Of a DNA stretch of 64,000 bases, positions 17,015 to 25,709 are shown piece by piece. Both the position numbers and the translations under genes were made by a program. Source of the DNA: Salinirubellus litoreus (GTDB lineage: Archaea; Halobacteriota; Halobacteria; Halobacteriales; Haloarculaceae); assembly GCF_037335815.1 (NCBI RefSeq), contig NZ_CP147841.1, forward strand, positions 2,294,001 to 2,358,000, given 5' to 3'. The notes beneath the pieces were generated by a model. The model was not told the origin of the DNA. It worked only from the letters and a program-made list of their open reading frames with translations, and ran no database searches. How positions within the stretch are numbered: position 1 is the first letter of the stretch; the number at the start of each line of letters is the position of its first letter.

Positions 17015-17936
17015 TCAGGTCACGTCGAAGGCCCGCGAGAGGCCGACCGCGGGGACGAGGAACGCCACCGTCGCGAGCGCCCAGGCCGGCCCGACGGCCG
17101 CGGCGAACGCCGCGTCGAGGACGACCAGCCCGAGCACGCACGCGCCCACGGCCGGCCCGACGGTCCCCGGCGTCGGATCGGCGTAGGCCGCTCGCAGCGG
17201 CCGACCGGTCCATACGAGGAACGCCGCCAGCAGGAGGCCCGCGAGGGCGACCTCCGTCGGCGTCGAAGCGAGGGCGAGGACGAGGCCGACGACGCCGAGC
17301 GCGGCGACCGCGGTGCCGCAGGCGGCGGCGATGACCGCCCCCCCGGGCGCTCTCGCCGGTCTCGCCCTCGGCCATGTACGTCACCCCGGCGATGTAGCAG
17401 AGGACGACCGCGGGTACCAGGAGCGCCCACGACGGGAGCGCGGTCGGGACGACGCCGGCCGCCGCGGCCCCGAGGAGGACGTTCAGCCCCCGGGCCGAGC
17501 CCATGAACAGGAAGCCGACGGCCGACCCCTTGAACGCCGCGTCGTAGAGCAGGACGGCGAGCGCGAGGGCGGCGGCGACCGCGCCGGCGACCGGCCCGGC
17601 GGCGACCAGCGCGACGGCTATGCCGGCGACGAGGAGCCCCCCGCCGAGCGCGAGCGCCCCCCTCTCGGAGACGTCTCCCGCCGGGATGGGTCGCTCCGGG
17701 CGCTCCCGTGCGTCCTCCTCGGCGTCGAAGTAGTCGTTCAGCGTCGTCCCCGCCGCGTACAGGAACACGGAGGCGACCGAGAGCCCGAGGAGGACCGGAA
17801 GCCCGACGGCGAACCCGGCGGCCGCCGCCAGTGCGGCCCCGAGGAGGACGTCCGGCGGGGCGGTGAACAGGTTCGGGAGCCTGACGAGCGCGGCCAGCGC
17901 CGTGACCGAACCACGATCCGCCTCCGCGGTGCTCAT
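17015..17936 (-). pseudogene. UbiA-family prenyltransferase (EboC-like), frameshifted
   Basis: The gene starts MSTAEADRGSVTALAALVRL at 17936 and runs normally to ...AEGETGESARG, then changes frame at a run of seven C (17338-17344 on the plus strand). With one C removed it continues AVIAAACGTAVAALGVVGLV and ends ...SRAFDVT at a TGA (17015-17017), giving 306 residues, a normal UbiA length. The first Asp-rich motif is NDYFDAEEDARERP (about 65-78) and a later YDAAFKG fits the region after helix 4; about eight hydrophobic helices follow one another. UbiA enzymes transfer prenyl groups to acceptors at the membrane. Either the gene is broken, variable by slippage, or the base count is a sequencing error. 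Confidence 0.85.
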
Positions 17937-17985
17937 CGCACCGCGAGAGGGACCAGGGGGGGTCTCCGAACGAGTTCTCACGTCC

Positions 17986-18816
17986 TCAGACCCACCCGTG
18001 TTCCTCCAGGTAGCGCATCGCGCCCCGCGCGGTCTCCTCGGCCGTCTCCTCGTAGGGGTAGAGTTCGATCGTGACGAACCCGTCGTAGCCGGTGTCGTCG
18101 AGCGTTTCGAGGAACCCGTCGATGTCCATCCCGCCCTCGCCGAGTTGGGTGTGCTCGTGGGTCCGGTCGGCCGGGATGTCCTCGAGGTGGTAGTGGGGCG
18201 AGTACGGTCCGAGCGTCTCGATCGCTTCCGCCGGGTCCTCGCCCACGCAGAACAGGTGTCCCGCGTCGAAGTTACACCGCATCCGCGGGGAGTCGATCCG
18301 ATCGGCGAGTTCGAGGAACTCCCCGGTGGTCTCGATCAGCAGGTCCGGCTCCGGCTCGACCAGCACGTCCACGCCGACCTCCTCGGCGCGGGCCAGCACC
18401 TCGCGCAGCCCCTCCTCGAAGGTGTCCATCGCCCAGTCCCGCGAGCGACCCTCGGGGACGGGCCCGCCGGGCTCGATGGAGATGTGCCCGGCGTCCAGCG
18501 CGGCGGCGGTGTCGAGCGAGTCGAGGGTGTACTCGATCCTGCGGCGGCGGTAGGACTCGTCCTCCTCGACGAACGAGGGGTGGTGGAAGTCCTCGATTGC
18601 GGTGAGCATGAACGCGTTGCAGTTGCTGATGGCGATGTCGTTCGCATCGAGGGTCTCGCGGACCGCCTCGATCTCCTCGTCGCTCGCCTCCGGCGGGTAG
18701 AGGTGCGGCTGGTCGAACAGGAGTTCGACGCCGTCGTAGCCGACGTCGGCGAGCACCTCGATCGCCTCGTCGAGGTCGTACTGCCGGAACGCGTTCGTGG
18801 AGAACCCGAAGCGCAT
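17986..18816 (-). CDS. Xylose-isomerase-like TIM-barrel protein (EboE-like), copy 2
   Basis: The product is 276 residues from MRFGFSTNAFRQYDLDEA. Expected superfamily elements are YDGVELLFDQPHL (~25-37), DVLVEPEPDLLIE (~150), RCNFDAGHLFCVGED (~188), YHLEDIPADRTHEHTQ (~217) and FVTIELYPY (~250), matching the metal-site Glu, Asp and His positions. Its start codon shares one base with the stop of the TatD-like gene (18816), so the two are translationally coupled. It is about as long as its paralogue at 16108-16959 and shares the (S/A)TNA(F/Y) start motif. The substrate is unknown. Confidence 0.87.
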   Translation of the reverse strand: MRFGFSTNAFRQYDLDEAIEVLADVGYDGVELLFDQPHLYPPEASDEEIEAVRETLDANDIAISNCNAFMLTAIEDFHHPSFVEEDESYRRRRIEYTLDSLDTAAALDAGHISIEPGGPVPEGRSRDWAMDTFEEGLREVLARAEEVGVDVLVEPEPDLLIETTGEFLELADRIDSPRMRCNFDAGHLFCVGEDPAEAIETLGPYSPHYHLEDIPADRTHEHTQLGEGGMDIDGFLETLDDTGYDGFVTIELYPYEETAEETARGAMRYLEEHGWV

Positions 18817-19622
18817 TACGGCTCGTACCCGAAGTTCGGCGACTGGCTGAAGAACTCGTAGGGGTTCCCGAAGACGACCTCCCGGACCGCCTCGCGGTCC
18901 CACCCCCGATCGAGCATCTTGTCGCGCGCCTTCGGGACCGCGAGCGGGTCCGAGGGGTCCCAGTCGGCGGCGCTATTCAGAAGCATCTTCTCCGTACCGT
19001 ACTCCTCGAGCAGGTCGATGGCCGTCTCGTCGGTGATCTTCCCCGGGTAGAGCGTGAACCCGACCCAGCAGTCCGTCCGGAGCGAGATGTCGATCGTGTG
19101 CTCCGTGTTGTGGTCGATGACGATCCGCTCCTCGGTGACGTCCTCCTCCTCGATCATCTCGACGAGCCGCTCGGTCCCCTGGGGCTTCTGGGTGTGTGGC
19201 GTGTGGATGATGACGGGGAGTTCACGCTCCTCGGCCATCCGGAGCTGACGCCGGAACGCCTCCTCCTCCTCGGGCGTGCCCTGGTCGAGACCGATCTCGC
19301 CGACCCCGACCACGTTCTCGCGGTCGAGGTACTCGGGCAGGTGGTCCATCACCCGGTCGGCCATCTCGGGGTAGTTCGCCTCCTTCGGCTCGAGCCCGAC
19401 GGTGACGTAGTGGTCGATGCCGGCCGACCGCTCGGCCCGCCGCGTCTCGAAGTCGATGATCTGCTCGAAGTAGTCGAAGAACGACTCGGCGTGCTGCTTG
19501 TCGGTCCCGCTCCAGAACGCCGGTTCGATACAGCACTCGATACCCGCGAGGCGCGCCCGTTCGTAGTCGTTGCTCGAACGGGACACCATGTGCATGTGCG
19601 GGTCGATTATCGGAATCGCCAT
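18816..19622 (-). CDS. TatD-like metal-dependent hydrolase (EboB-like)
   Basis: The product is 268 residues. It starts MAIPIIDPHMHMVSRSS with the HxH metal motif at residues ~9-11. GVGEIGLDQGTPEEEE (~107) carries the metal-bridging Glu, PVIIHTPHTQK (~138) and IVIDHNTEHT (~170) supply His ligands, and LLNSAADWDPSD (~215) the final Asp. This is the amidohydrolase/TatD order, although LNSAADW departs from the usual TDSP. It is the first gene of the minus-strand operon. The divergent gene starts at 19734, leaving a ~110-base shared promoter region. Confidence 0.85.
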   Translation of the reverse strand: MAIPIIDPHMHMVSRSSNDYERARLAGIECCIEPAFWSGTDKQHAESFFDYFEQIIDFETRRAERSAGIDHYVTVGLEPKEANYPEMADRVMDHLPEYLDRENVVGVGEIGLDQGTPEEEEAFRRQLRMAEERELPVIIHTPHTQKPQGTERLVEMIEEEDVTEERIVIDHNTEHTIDISLRTDCWVGFTLYPGKITDETAIDLLEEYGTEKMLLNSAADWDPSDPLAVPKARDKMLDRGWDREAVREVVFGNPYEFFSQSPNFGYEP

Positions 19623-19733
19623 GTGGTCCGGCTTCGGGCCATGCGGGTATGAAAATTCGTATCGTGTCCCTGGTATGAATCGGGGCAATACCGACCGGCC
19701 AGGTATATTGCACTCGACCACCTCGACCCGCGC

Positions 19734-19943
19734 ATGCCCGAGGTCTGTCCGTACTGTGGCGACCCCGTCGAGTCGACTCGGAAGATGCCCGAGGACGGTC
19801 GGCCGTACGAGGTGTGGCGGTGTGCCGACTGCGAGGAGGAGTGGCGTCACCCGGAGGAGACCGTGATGAACCGGGAGCTCGACTTCAGCGAGAGCGGGGA
19901 GCAGCTCTCGCGGCGGGACGCCGACACCGATCTGAACTGGTAA
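19734..19943 (+). CDS. Small zinc-ribbon protein
   Basis: The product is 69 residues with two CxxC knuckles (VCPYCGDPVE at 4-13 and RCADCEEEW at 29-37), forming one zinc ribbon of the transcription-factor type, followed by a charged tail. It leads the plus-strand half of the ebo-like locus, but 205 bases separate it from the inositol-phosphate synthase gene, so a regulatory link is only possible. Such ribbons are common and the role is unknown. Confidence 0.75.
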   Translation: MPEVCPYCGDPVESTRKMPEDGRPYEVWRCADCEEEWRHPEETVMNRELDFSESGEQLSRRDADTDLNW

Positions 19944-20147
19944 GGGGCGAGGTCCGATCCCCGACGGGTCCGAGCGGCGTCCGCGGGAGTCGGAACCCCG
20001 TCGTCCGCGGGTGGAGTATCCCGTCGGACGGAGGTTCGAGAGGGCCGACCGGTGTGTACCCCGCCGAAACCATCGGCCGTCTCGTCGGACGGTGTTACGA
20101 AATCTCCGGGCGATAACATATTTCAACGCCTGCGCCGAACGTCCGGT

Positions 20148-21344
20148 ATGGCGACTGGAGTGTGGTTGATTGGGGCACGGGGGAACGTCGCGACTCTCGC
20201 GATGGTCGGCGCACGGGCTATCGCGCGGGGCGCGGCGGGGACGACGGGGATGGTGACGGCCAGGGAGCCGGTTTCGTCGCTCGATCTCCCCGCCGTCGAG
20301 GAGTTCGTCTTCGCCGGTCACGACATCCGAGAGGGGAGTATCGAACGGACGGCCGAGGAGGCGAGCGAGGCCGGGGGCGTCCCGGACGGGGGGACGCTGG
20401 ACGCGGTCCGCGAGGACCTGCGTCGGATCGACGACCGGGTGAACACCGGGACGGCGATCAGCTGCGGCCGGGTCGTCGAGGAGCTCTCCGACGACCGGAC
20501 GGTCGACGAGGGGTCGGTGGCCGACATCGTCTCGCGGATCCGCGACGACTACGCCACGTTCGTGGGGTCGAACGACCTCGACCGGCTGGTCGTCGTCAAC
20601 GTCGCGTCGACCGAGCCGCCGATGGAGGATCCCGGGCGGTACGACACGCTCGAGGCGTTCGAGGCGGCGATCGAGGCCGACGACCGCGACCTGCCGGCCA
20701 GCGCCCTCTACGCCTACGCCGCGATCGACGGGGGTCACCCCTACGTCAACTTCACGCCGAGCACGGGGAGCGCGCTCGGGGGGTTACACGAGCTGGCCGA
20801 GCGCGAGGGCGTCCCCCACATGGGACGCGACGCCAAGACCGGCGAGACGCTCGTCAAGTCCGCACTCGCACCGATGTTCGCCGGGCGGAACCTCCGCGTG
20901 CTCTCCTGGGAGGGCCACAACATCCTCGGGAACACCGACGGGCTCGTCCTCGAGGACGACGCGAACAAGGCGGGAAAGATCGAGAGCAAGGGGACGCTCC
21001 TGGAGGAGATCCTCGGCTACGAGACCCACAACAGGGTCCGCATCGACTACACCCCGTCGCTCGGCGACTGGAAGACCGCCTGGGACCACATCCACTTCGA
21101 GGGGTTCCTCGGGACGGAGATGAAGATGCAGTTCACCTGGGACGGGTCGGACTCGGCGCTCGCCGCGCCCCTGCTGCTCGACCTCGTCAGGCTCGCCGCG
21201 TACGCCGACGAACACGGGGAGGGCGGTCTCCAGCCACAGCTGGCGTCGTTCTTCAAGTCCCCGCTTGGCGTCGACGAGCACGATCTCTCTCGCCAGCTCG
21301 AACGGCTCTACGACTACGCCGAGCGACACGCGGACCATGACTGA
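20148..21344 (+). CDS. Myo-inositol-1-phosphate synthase family enzyme
   Basis: The product is 398 residues from MATGVWLIGARGNVATL; an in-frame extension upstream is unlikely. GARGNVAT (8-15) is the dinucleotide-binding loop. DAKTGETLVKSALAPMF, WEGHNILGNTDGLVL and KIESKGTLLEEILGY carry the conserved Lys and Asp residues of the inositol-phosphate synthase active site, and the length fits the archaeal form. The enzyme would convert glucose 6-phosphate to inositol phosphate using NAD. It overlaps the next gene, so the two act together. It stands where bacterial ebo clusters have another sugar-phosphate cyclase (EboD). Its product here may be inositol phosphate or a related cyclitol. Confidence 0.88.
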   Translation: MATGVWLIGARGNVATLAMVGARAIARGAAGTTGMVTAREPVSSLDLPAVEEFVFAGHDIREGSIERTAEEASEAGGVPDGGTLDAVREDLRRIDDRVNTGTAISCGRVVEELSDDRTVDEGSVADIVSRIRDDYATFVGSNDLDRLVVVNVASTEPPMEDPGRYDTLEAFEAAIEADDRDLPASALYAYAAIDGGHPYVNFTPSTGSALGGLHELAEREGVPHMGRDAKTGETLVKSALAPMFAGRNLRVLSWEGHNILGNTDGLVLEDDANKAGKIESKGTLLEEILGYETHNRVRIDYTPSLGDWKTAWDHIHFEGFLGTEMKMQFTWDGSDSALAAPLLLDLVRLAAYADEHGEGGLQPQLASFFKSPLGVDEHDLSRQLERLYDYAERHADHD

Positions 21345-22743
21345 GGGGGACGGGCCGACCGGGACCGCCGGTCGGGTGATCGTCCTCGACGTCGTCGGCC
21401 TCCGCCCGGACCACCTCGACGCCGGGCTGGCACCGAACCTCGCGGAGCTGCTGGGCGGGACGGTCGCCCCGCTGCGACCGCCGTTCCCCGCGGTGACCGT
21501 CCCGGTTCAGACGACGCTGGCGACGGGGCAGTCCCCCTCGGCTCACGGCGACGTCGCCAACGGGGAGTACGACCGCGAGCACGACGAGGTCGCGTTCTGG
21601 GAGCGGGACGTCGAGGACCGATACCGCATCTGGGAGGCCGCCAGCGAGGAGGCCGGGCTCACGACGGGCGTGCTGTTCTTCCAGCACCTCATCGGGACGA
21701 CGGCGGACGTCGCCGTCACCCCCTCGCCCATCGAGGACGAGGACAACAACATGCTGGAGATGAACTGCTGGACGAACCCGGACGGGTTCTACGACGACCT
21801 GGAGGCCGAGTACAATCACTTCCCGCTGCACAACTACTGGGGGCCGATGGCCGGGAAGGAGAGCAGCGAGTGGATACTGACCGCCGCGCGCGAGTCGATC
21901 GAGCGCTACGACCCCGACCTGCTCTGGGTGTACGTCCCCCACCTGGATTACGACGCCCAGCGACACGGTCCGGACGCCGACGAGGCGCTCGACGCCGTCG
22001 GGGTCGTCGACGGGATGCTCGGGGAGTTCCTCGACTGGCTCCGCTCGACCGACCGGTGGTCCGAAACCGCGGTGAACGTCGTCGGCGAGTACGGCTTCCA
22101 GAACGTCGAGACGCCGGTCCTCCCCAACCGCGCGCTACGGGAGGTCGGCCTGCTGGAGGTGACCGAGGACCGCGAAGGAGGTGAGGAGATCGACCTGCAG
22201 GGATCGGAGGCGTTCGCGATGGTCGACCACCAGGTCGCCCACGTCTACACGGATGCCGTCGAGGAGGCCCGGGCCGCACTGGCGGACCTCGACGGGGTCG
22301 CCACCGTTATCGAGGGGGAGGAGACCGCGGAGTACGGCATCGACCACCCGAACGCGGGCGAACTCGTCCTCGTCGCCGAACGGGACGCGTGGTTCCAGTA
22401 CTACTGGTGGGCCGACGACGAGGACGCCCCCTACTACGCGACGGACATGGACATCCACGCGAAGCCGGGCTTTGACCCCTGCGAACTGTTCCTCGGCGAG
22501 ACGGGGCTGGCGTCGCTCGACCCGACGAAGGTCGGCGGCTCGCACGGGCGCGTCGACCCGGCCGGGTTCGGGTTCTACGGCCTGGGCGGGCCGGCGGCAC
22601 CCGAGGGCGCGAGCGACGTCCTCGACGGCGTCGATGCGGTGGACGCCCGCTCGGTCGCCCCGACCGTCGCCGACCTGCTCGGTGTCGCGGACGATCTGTC
22701 GATGGCGTTCGAGCGGCCCTCGCTGCTGGAGTCGGAGCGGTAG
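21337..22743 (+). CDS. Alkaline-phosphatase-superfamily protein (EboF-like), altered metal site
   Basis: The product is 468 residues; its ATG overlaps the end of the synthase gene. The nucleotide pyrophosphatase fold is clear: Asp18 in VLDVVGLRPDHL, nucleophile Thr54 in FPAVTVPVQTT, Asn75 after SAHGDVAN, Asp204 in HLDYDAQRHGPD, and a later GGSHGRVDP His. At the position of the second-metal His after Asp204 there is Gln208, although His210 is close, and the usual Asp-His pair is Glu251-Tyr252 (VVGEYGF). The metal site is therefore unusual, and it may bind one metal or act as a non-hydrolytic binder. No signal peptide is seen. Confidence 0.85.
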   Translation: MTEGDGPTGTAGRVIVLDVVGLRPDHLDAGLAPNLAELLGGTVAPLRPPFPAVTVPVQTTLATGQSPSAHGDVANGEYDREHDEVAFWERDVEDRYRIWEAASEEAGLTTGVLFFQHLIGTTADVAVTPSPIEDEDNNMLEMNCWTNPDGFYDDLEAEYNHFPLHNYWGPMAGKESSEWILTAARESIERYDPDLLWVYVPHLDYDAQRHGPDADEALDAVGVVDGMLGEFLDWLRSTDRWSETAVNVVGEYGFQNVETPVLPNRALREVGLLEVTEDREGGEEIDLQGSEAFAMVDHQVAHVYTDAVEEARAALADLDGVATVIEGEETAEYGIDHPNAGELVLVAERDAWFQYYWWADDEDAPYYATDMDIHAKPGFDPCELFLGETGLASLDPTKVGGSHGRVDPAGFGFYGLGGPAAPEGASDVLDGVDAVDARSVAPTVADLLGVADDLSMAFERPSLLESER

Positions 22744-22945
22744 CCGGATCGGATCGACGTGACGATCGCCGTCCGTCGTCGGCCGCCCGAACACGGGACT
22801 CTCCGCTCGTTTGGATCCCATCCGAATCGCCCCGACGCCGCCGTCTGACGGTCTTTTCGCGCGGAGATAATCCCGACCCGGATTTAATAGGTTGCCCGTC
22901 CTCGATAGAGACGAGCCCCCGTCCTCACGGGCGGGAGAACGAACG

Positions 22946-23191
22946 ATGGTGTCCGACGAAGAACTCAAGATGCACGTCGAACGGGCCGAGCGAGCGGGAG
23001 CCGACGAGCTGGATCTGGTCGGCCGACTCGACGAGATGGAGTCGACCGCCCGCTGCGTTCACAACGAACTCGCGCGCCGGATCGAGCGGGCGGAGGCGGA
23101 CAGCGCCGACGCGGTGGCGCTCGCCGACCTCGCCGGCCGGCTCGACGGTATCGAGGAGCGCCTCGACGCCATCGAGTCGCGGCTGGACTGA
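22946..23191 (+). CDS. Small coiled-coil protein
   Basis: The product is 81 residues from the ATG at 22946. It is almost entirely helical with heptad pattern (KMHVERAERAGADELDLVGRL, then DLAGRLDGIEERLDAIESRL). It is not recognised beyond a coiled coil. It is a single gene, followed by a T run at 23224-23228. Confidence 0.6.
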   Translation: MVSDEELKMHVERAERAGADELDLVGRLDEMESTARCVHNELARRIERAEADSADAVALADLAGRLDGIEERLDAIESRLD

Positions 23192-23223
23192 CACCGGACC
23201 GGATCGGGACGAACCGGACCCAC

Positions 23224-23228
23224 TTTTT
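23224..23228 (+). terminator. Short T-run terminator
   Basis: A five-T run lies 33 bases after the coiled-coil gene, of the kind that ends archaeal transcripts. There is no hairpin. Confidence 0.35.
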
Positions 23229-23444
23229 GCCCTCTTGATGCACACGTTCCCGCAACCCCGTCGTCTGCGGCGGGATCGCCCGAGGGCTCGTCCCCTTCGC
23301 GGCTCGTGCGGCCGGATCGTCCGTGCGCTCTCGTCACCGCCGCGACACGGGAGGCACGCCGCGCCCCGTGCGAGGCTGCCGTAGTCGCGTTCGGGCTCTC
23401 TACTCACGAACGGGGGGAACGCCCCCGCCCGGCCTGTGCCGTCG

Positions 23445-23465
23445 TTCCAAACGCTACTATATATA
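23445..23465 (+). repeat. Single palindrome arm carrying a TATA box
   Basis: TTCCAAACGCTACTATA is identical to the right arm of the palindromic elements at 38138-38220 and 54322-54407; no left arm is present here. It runs on into TATA, giving CTACTATATATA about 26-30 bases upstream of the permease start at 23489, as expected for a promoter of a leaderless transcript. Confidence 0.7.
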
Positions 23466-23488
23466 CCGTCGGTGATGGTGGGGAAAGC

Positions 23489-25318
23489 ATGGTCGCCGTG
23501 CCGCCTCCCGAGGCGCTGGTCGTCTTCGCGCTGGTCGCCGCCGCCGTGGCAGCGTTCGTCACGGAGGTCGTCCCGGCGGACGTGACGGCCATCTCCGTCG
23601 TCGTCGCGCTCGTGGTCCTCGAACCGTGGACGGGCGTCGACGGTGGGACGGCGCTCCAGGGGTTCGCCTCGCCCGCGACCATCACCATCCTCGCGATGTA
23701 CGTCCTGAGCGCGGGGGTCCAGTCGACGGGGGCCATCCGGCGGCTCGGGACCCACATCGCGGCGTTCACCCGCGGCGACGCGACGCGGCTCCTCGGCGCG
23801 ACCGTGGGTATCACGGGGCCGCTCGCGGGCTTTATAAATAACACCCCCGTCGTCGCCATGTTCATCCCGATGGTCACCGACCTCGCGGAGGACGCGCGGG
23901 TGTCGCCCTCGAAGCTGCTGATCCCGCTCTCCTACGCCTCGATGCTCGGCGGGACGCTCACGCTCGTCGGGACGGCGACGAACATCCTCGCCAGCGACAT
24001 CATGGACGAACTCATCGGCGAGACGTTCTCGATGTTCGAGTTCACCCCCCTGGGGATCATCACGCTCGTCGTCGGTCTCGTCTACCTGATGACGGTCGGA
24101 CAGCGGTTACTGCCCGAGCGGATCAAGCCGACCGACCTCACGGCCGAGTTCGGACTCGACGGCTACCTCCACCGGGTGTACGTCCAGCCGCAGTCGCCGT
24201 TCGTGGGGCTCTCCGTCGAGGAGGCGATGGGCGACCTCGACGTCGACGTGGACATCATTCAGATCCTCCGGGGCGAGGAGACCATCATCGCGCCCGCGGA
24301 CAGGCAGATACGCGAACAGGACGTGCTGACCGTCCGGGCCGACGCCGACGACCTGGCGGCGTTCGTCGCGCTGGGGGCGCTCCGGCGGCTCCCGAGTGCG
24401 GCGGTCACGGAGGCCGAACTCGACGAGCCCGAGGGGACGGGAACGCTCGTCGGGGCGGTCGTCCCCGCGAACTCGCGCCTCGCCGGCGAGACGCTTCGGG
24501 AGACGGATCTCCGCCAGCGCTACACCGACACCGTCCTCGCGTTCCGCCGCGGCGAGGAACTGATCCACGAGGGCCTCGCCGACGTCGTGATGCGCGAGGG
24601 CGATAGCCTCCTCCTCTACACGACGATCGAGACCGTCGAGTCGCTCCGGGAGTCCGGCGACCTGATCGTCACGGACGTGGTCGATCACCGGAGCGCGTTC
24701 GACGAGTCGCTCCCGCCGCTGTTCGAGACGCGGGCTCCGCTCGCCGTCGGCATCGTCGCGGCCGTCGTCGGGTGTGCGGCGCTCGACCTCCTCCCCATCG
24801 CCGTCGCGGCGCTCGGCGGCGTGGTCGCCATGGTCGTCACCGGCGTCCTCGGGACCGACGAGGCCTACGCCGCGGTCAACTGGCAGGTCGTCTTCCTGCT
24901 CGCGGGGGTCATCCCGCTCGGGCTCGCGATCCAGTCGTCGGGCGGCGCGGCCTACCTCGGCGAACTGGTCGTCGTCGCGGCCGCCGTCCTCCCCGCGCTG
25001 GCGGTGCTGGCGCTGTTCTACCTCCTGACGGGGATGCTCGCGAACGTGGTGACGCCGGTGGCGAGCGTCGTCCTCGTCCTCCCGGTGGCGATCTCCACCG
25101 CCGGCCTGATCGGTGCGGACCCGTTCGCGTTCGCCCTCGGCGTGACGTTCGGTGCCGCCACCGCCTTCACCACCCCCATCGGCTACCAGACCAACCTGAT
25201 GGTCTACTCGGCCGGCGGCTACCGGTTCACCGACTACGTCCGCGTGGGCCTCCCGCTACAGCTCCTGCTCGCGGTCGTCACCCCGCTCGGTATCGATCTC
25301 ATCTGGGGGGTGACCTGA
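23489..25318 (+). CDS. SLC13-type anion permease with two RCK-C domains
   Basis: The product is 609 residues from MVAVPPPEAL; the open frame upstream has no protein character and the TATA box fits this ATG. The N-terminal half has about five to six membrane helices with FINNTPVVAMFIPM (~114) and GTATNILAS (~158), the hairpin and Asn motifs of the divalent-anion/Na+ symporter superfamily. Two TrkA-C (RCK-C) domains follow (about 220-310 and 325-415), then the second membrane half with ANVVTPVASVVLVL and TTPIGYQTNLMVY. It probably transports sulfate, a dicarboxylate or a similar anion with Na+; the substrate cannot be read. Confidence 0.88.
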   Translation: MVAVPPPEALVVFALVAAAVAAFVTEVVPADVTAISVVVALVVLEPWTGVDGGTALQGFASPATITILAMYVLSAGVQSTGAIRRLGTHIAAFTRGDATRLLGATVGITGPLAGFINNTPVVAMFIPMVTDLAEDARVSPSKLLIPLSYASMLGGTLTLVGTATNILASDIMDELIGETFSMFEFTPLGIITLVVGLVYLMTVGQRLLPERIKPTDLTAEFGLDGYLHRVYVQPQSPFVGLSVEEAMGDLDVDVDIIQILRGEETIIAPADRQIREQDVLTVRADADDLAAFVALGALRRLPSAAVTEAELDEPEGTGTLVGAVVPANSRLAGETLRETDLRQRYTDTVLAFRRGEELIHEGLADVVMREGDSLLLYTTIETVESLRESGDLIVTDVVDHRSAFDESLPPLFETRAPLAVGIVAAVVGCAALDLLPIAVAALGGVVAMVVTGVLGTDEAYAAVNWQVVFLLAGVIPLGLAIQSSGGAAYLGELVVVAAAVLPALAVLALFYLLTGMLANVVTPVASVVLVLPVAISTAGLIGADPFAFALGVTFGAATAFTTPIGYQTNLMVYSAGGYRFTDYVRVGLPLQLLLAVVTPLGIDLIWGVT

Positions 25319-25333
25319 TCCGGTCCCGTTCGC

Positions 25334-25543
25334 CTACTCGTCCGGGTTCTGTAGCTCGAAGGCCACCACGACCTCTGCCTGGTACTCTCGGCCGTCGACG
25401 GCGGCCACCTCGACGCCGAACTCCTCGACCTCGACCCAGTGGACGGCCTCCAGGGTCTCCTCCGCGCGGTCGACGGCGTCGTCGACGGCGGCGTCGAAAC
25501 TCTCCGAACTCCGGCCGATCAGCGTGATCTTCTTGAACACCAT
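25334..25543 (-). CDS. Dodecin (flavin-binding protein)
   Basis: The product is 69 residues: MVFKKITLIGRSSESFDAAV, DRAEETLEAVHWVEVEEFGV and YQAEVVVAFEL match dodecin from start to end. The Trp36 in VHWVEV is the residue that stacks against flavin in archaeal dodecin. The protein forms a dodecameric shell that stores riboflavin or lumichrome in the cytoplasm. It converges on the permease gene with a 15-base gap and is a single-gene unit. Confidence 0.95.
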   Translation of the reverse strand: MVFKKITLIGRSSESFDAAVDDAVDRAEETLEAVHWVEVEEFGVEVAAVDGREYQAEVVVAFELQNPDE

Positions 25544-25709
25544 CGCATCCGACTCTCGTGTGGCTCGTCACTTAAGTACACGGCCGGCAGCGGGCTCTGC
25601 CGCGCTCATTGCCCACGACCGCCCCGATGGCGTCCTGCTTCCCCGGCGGCGGTGGGTGCGTCCGGAGTCGACCGAGAGAACTATCCGCGCCGGTGTCACC
25701 CTCCCGGCC

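Noticed and set aside
18816..20738. A 640-residue open frame on the minus strand
   Set aside because: Only the part from 19622 downward is the TatD-like protein; the rest runs antisense to the inositol-phosphate synthase gene and has no protein-like composition.
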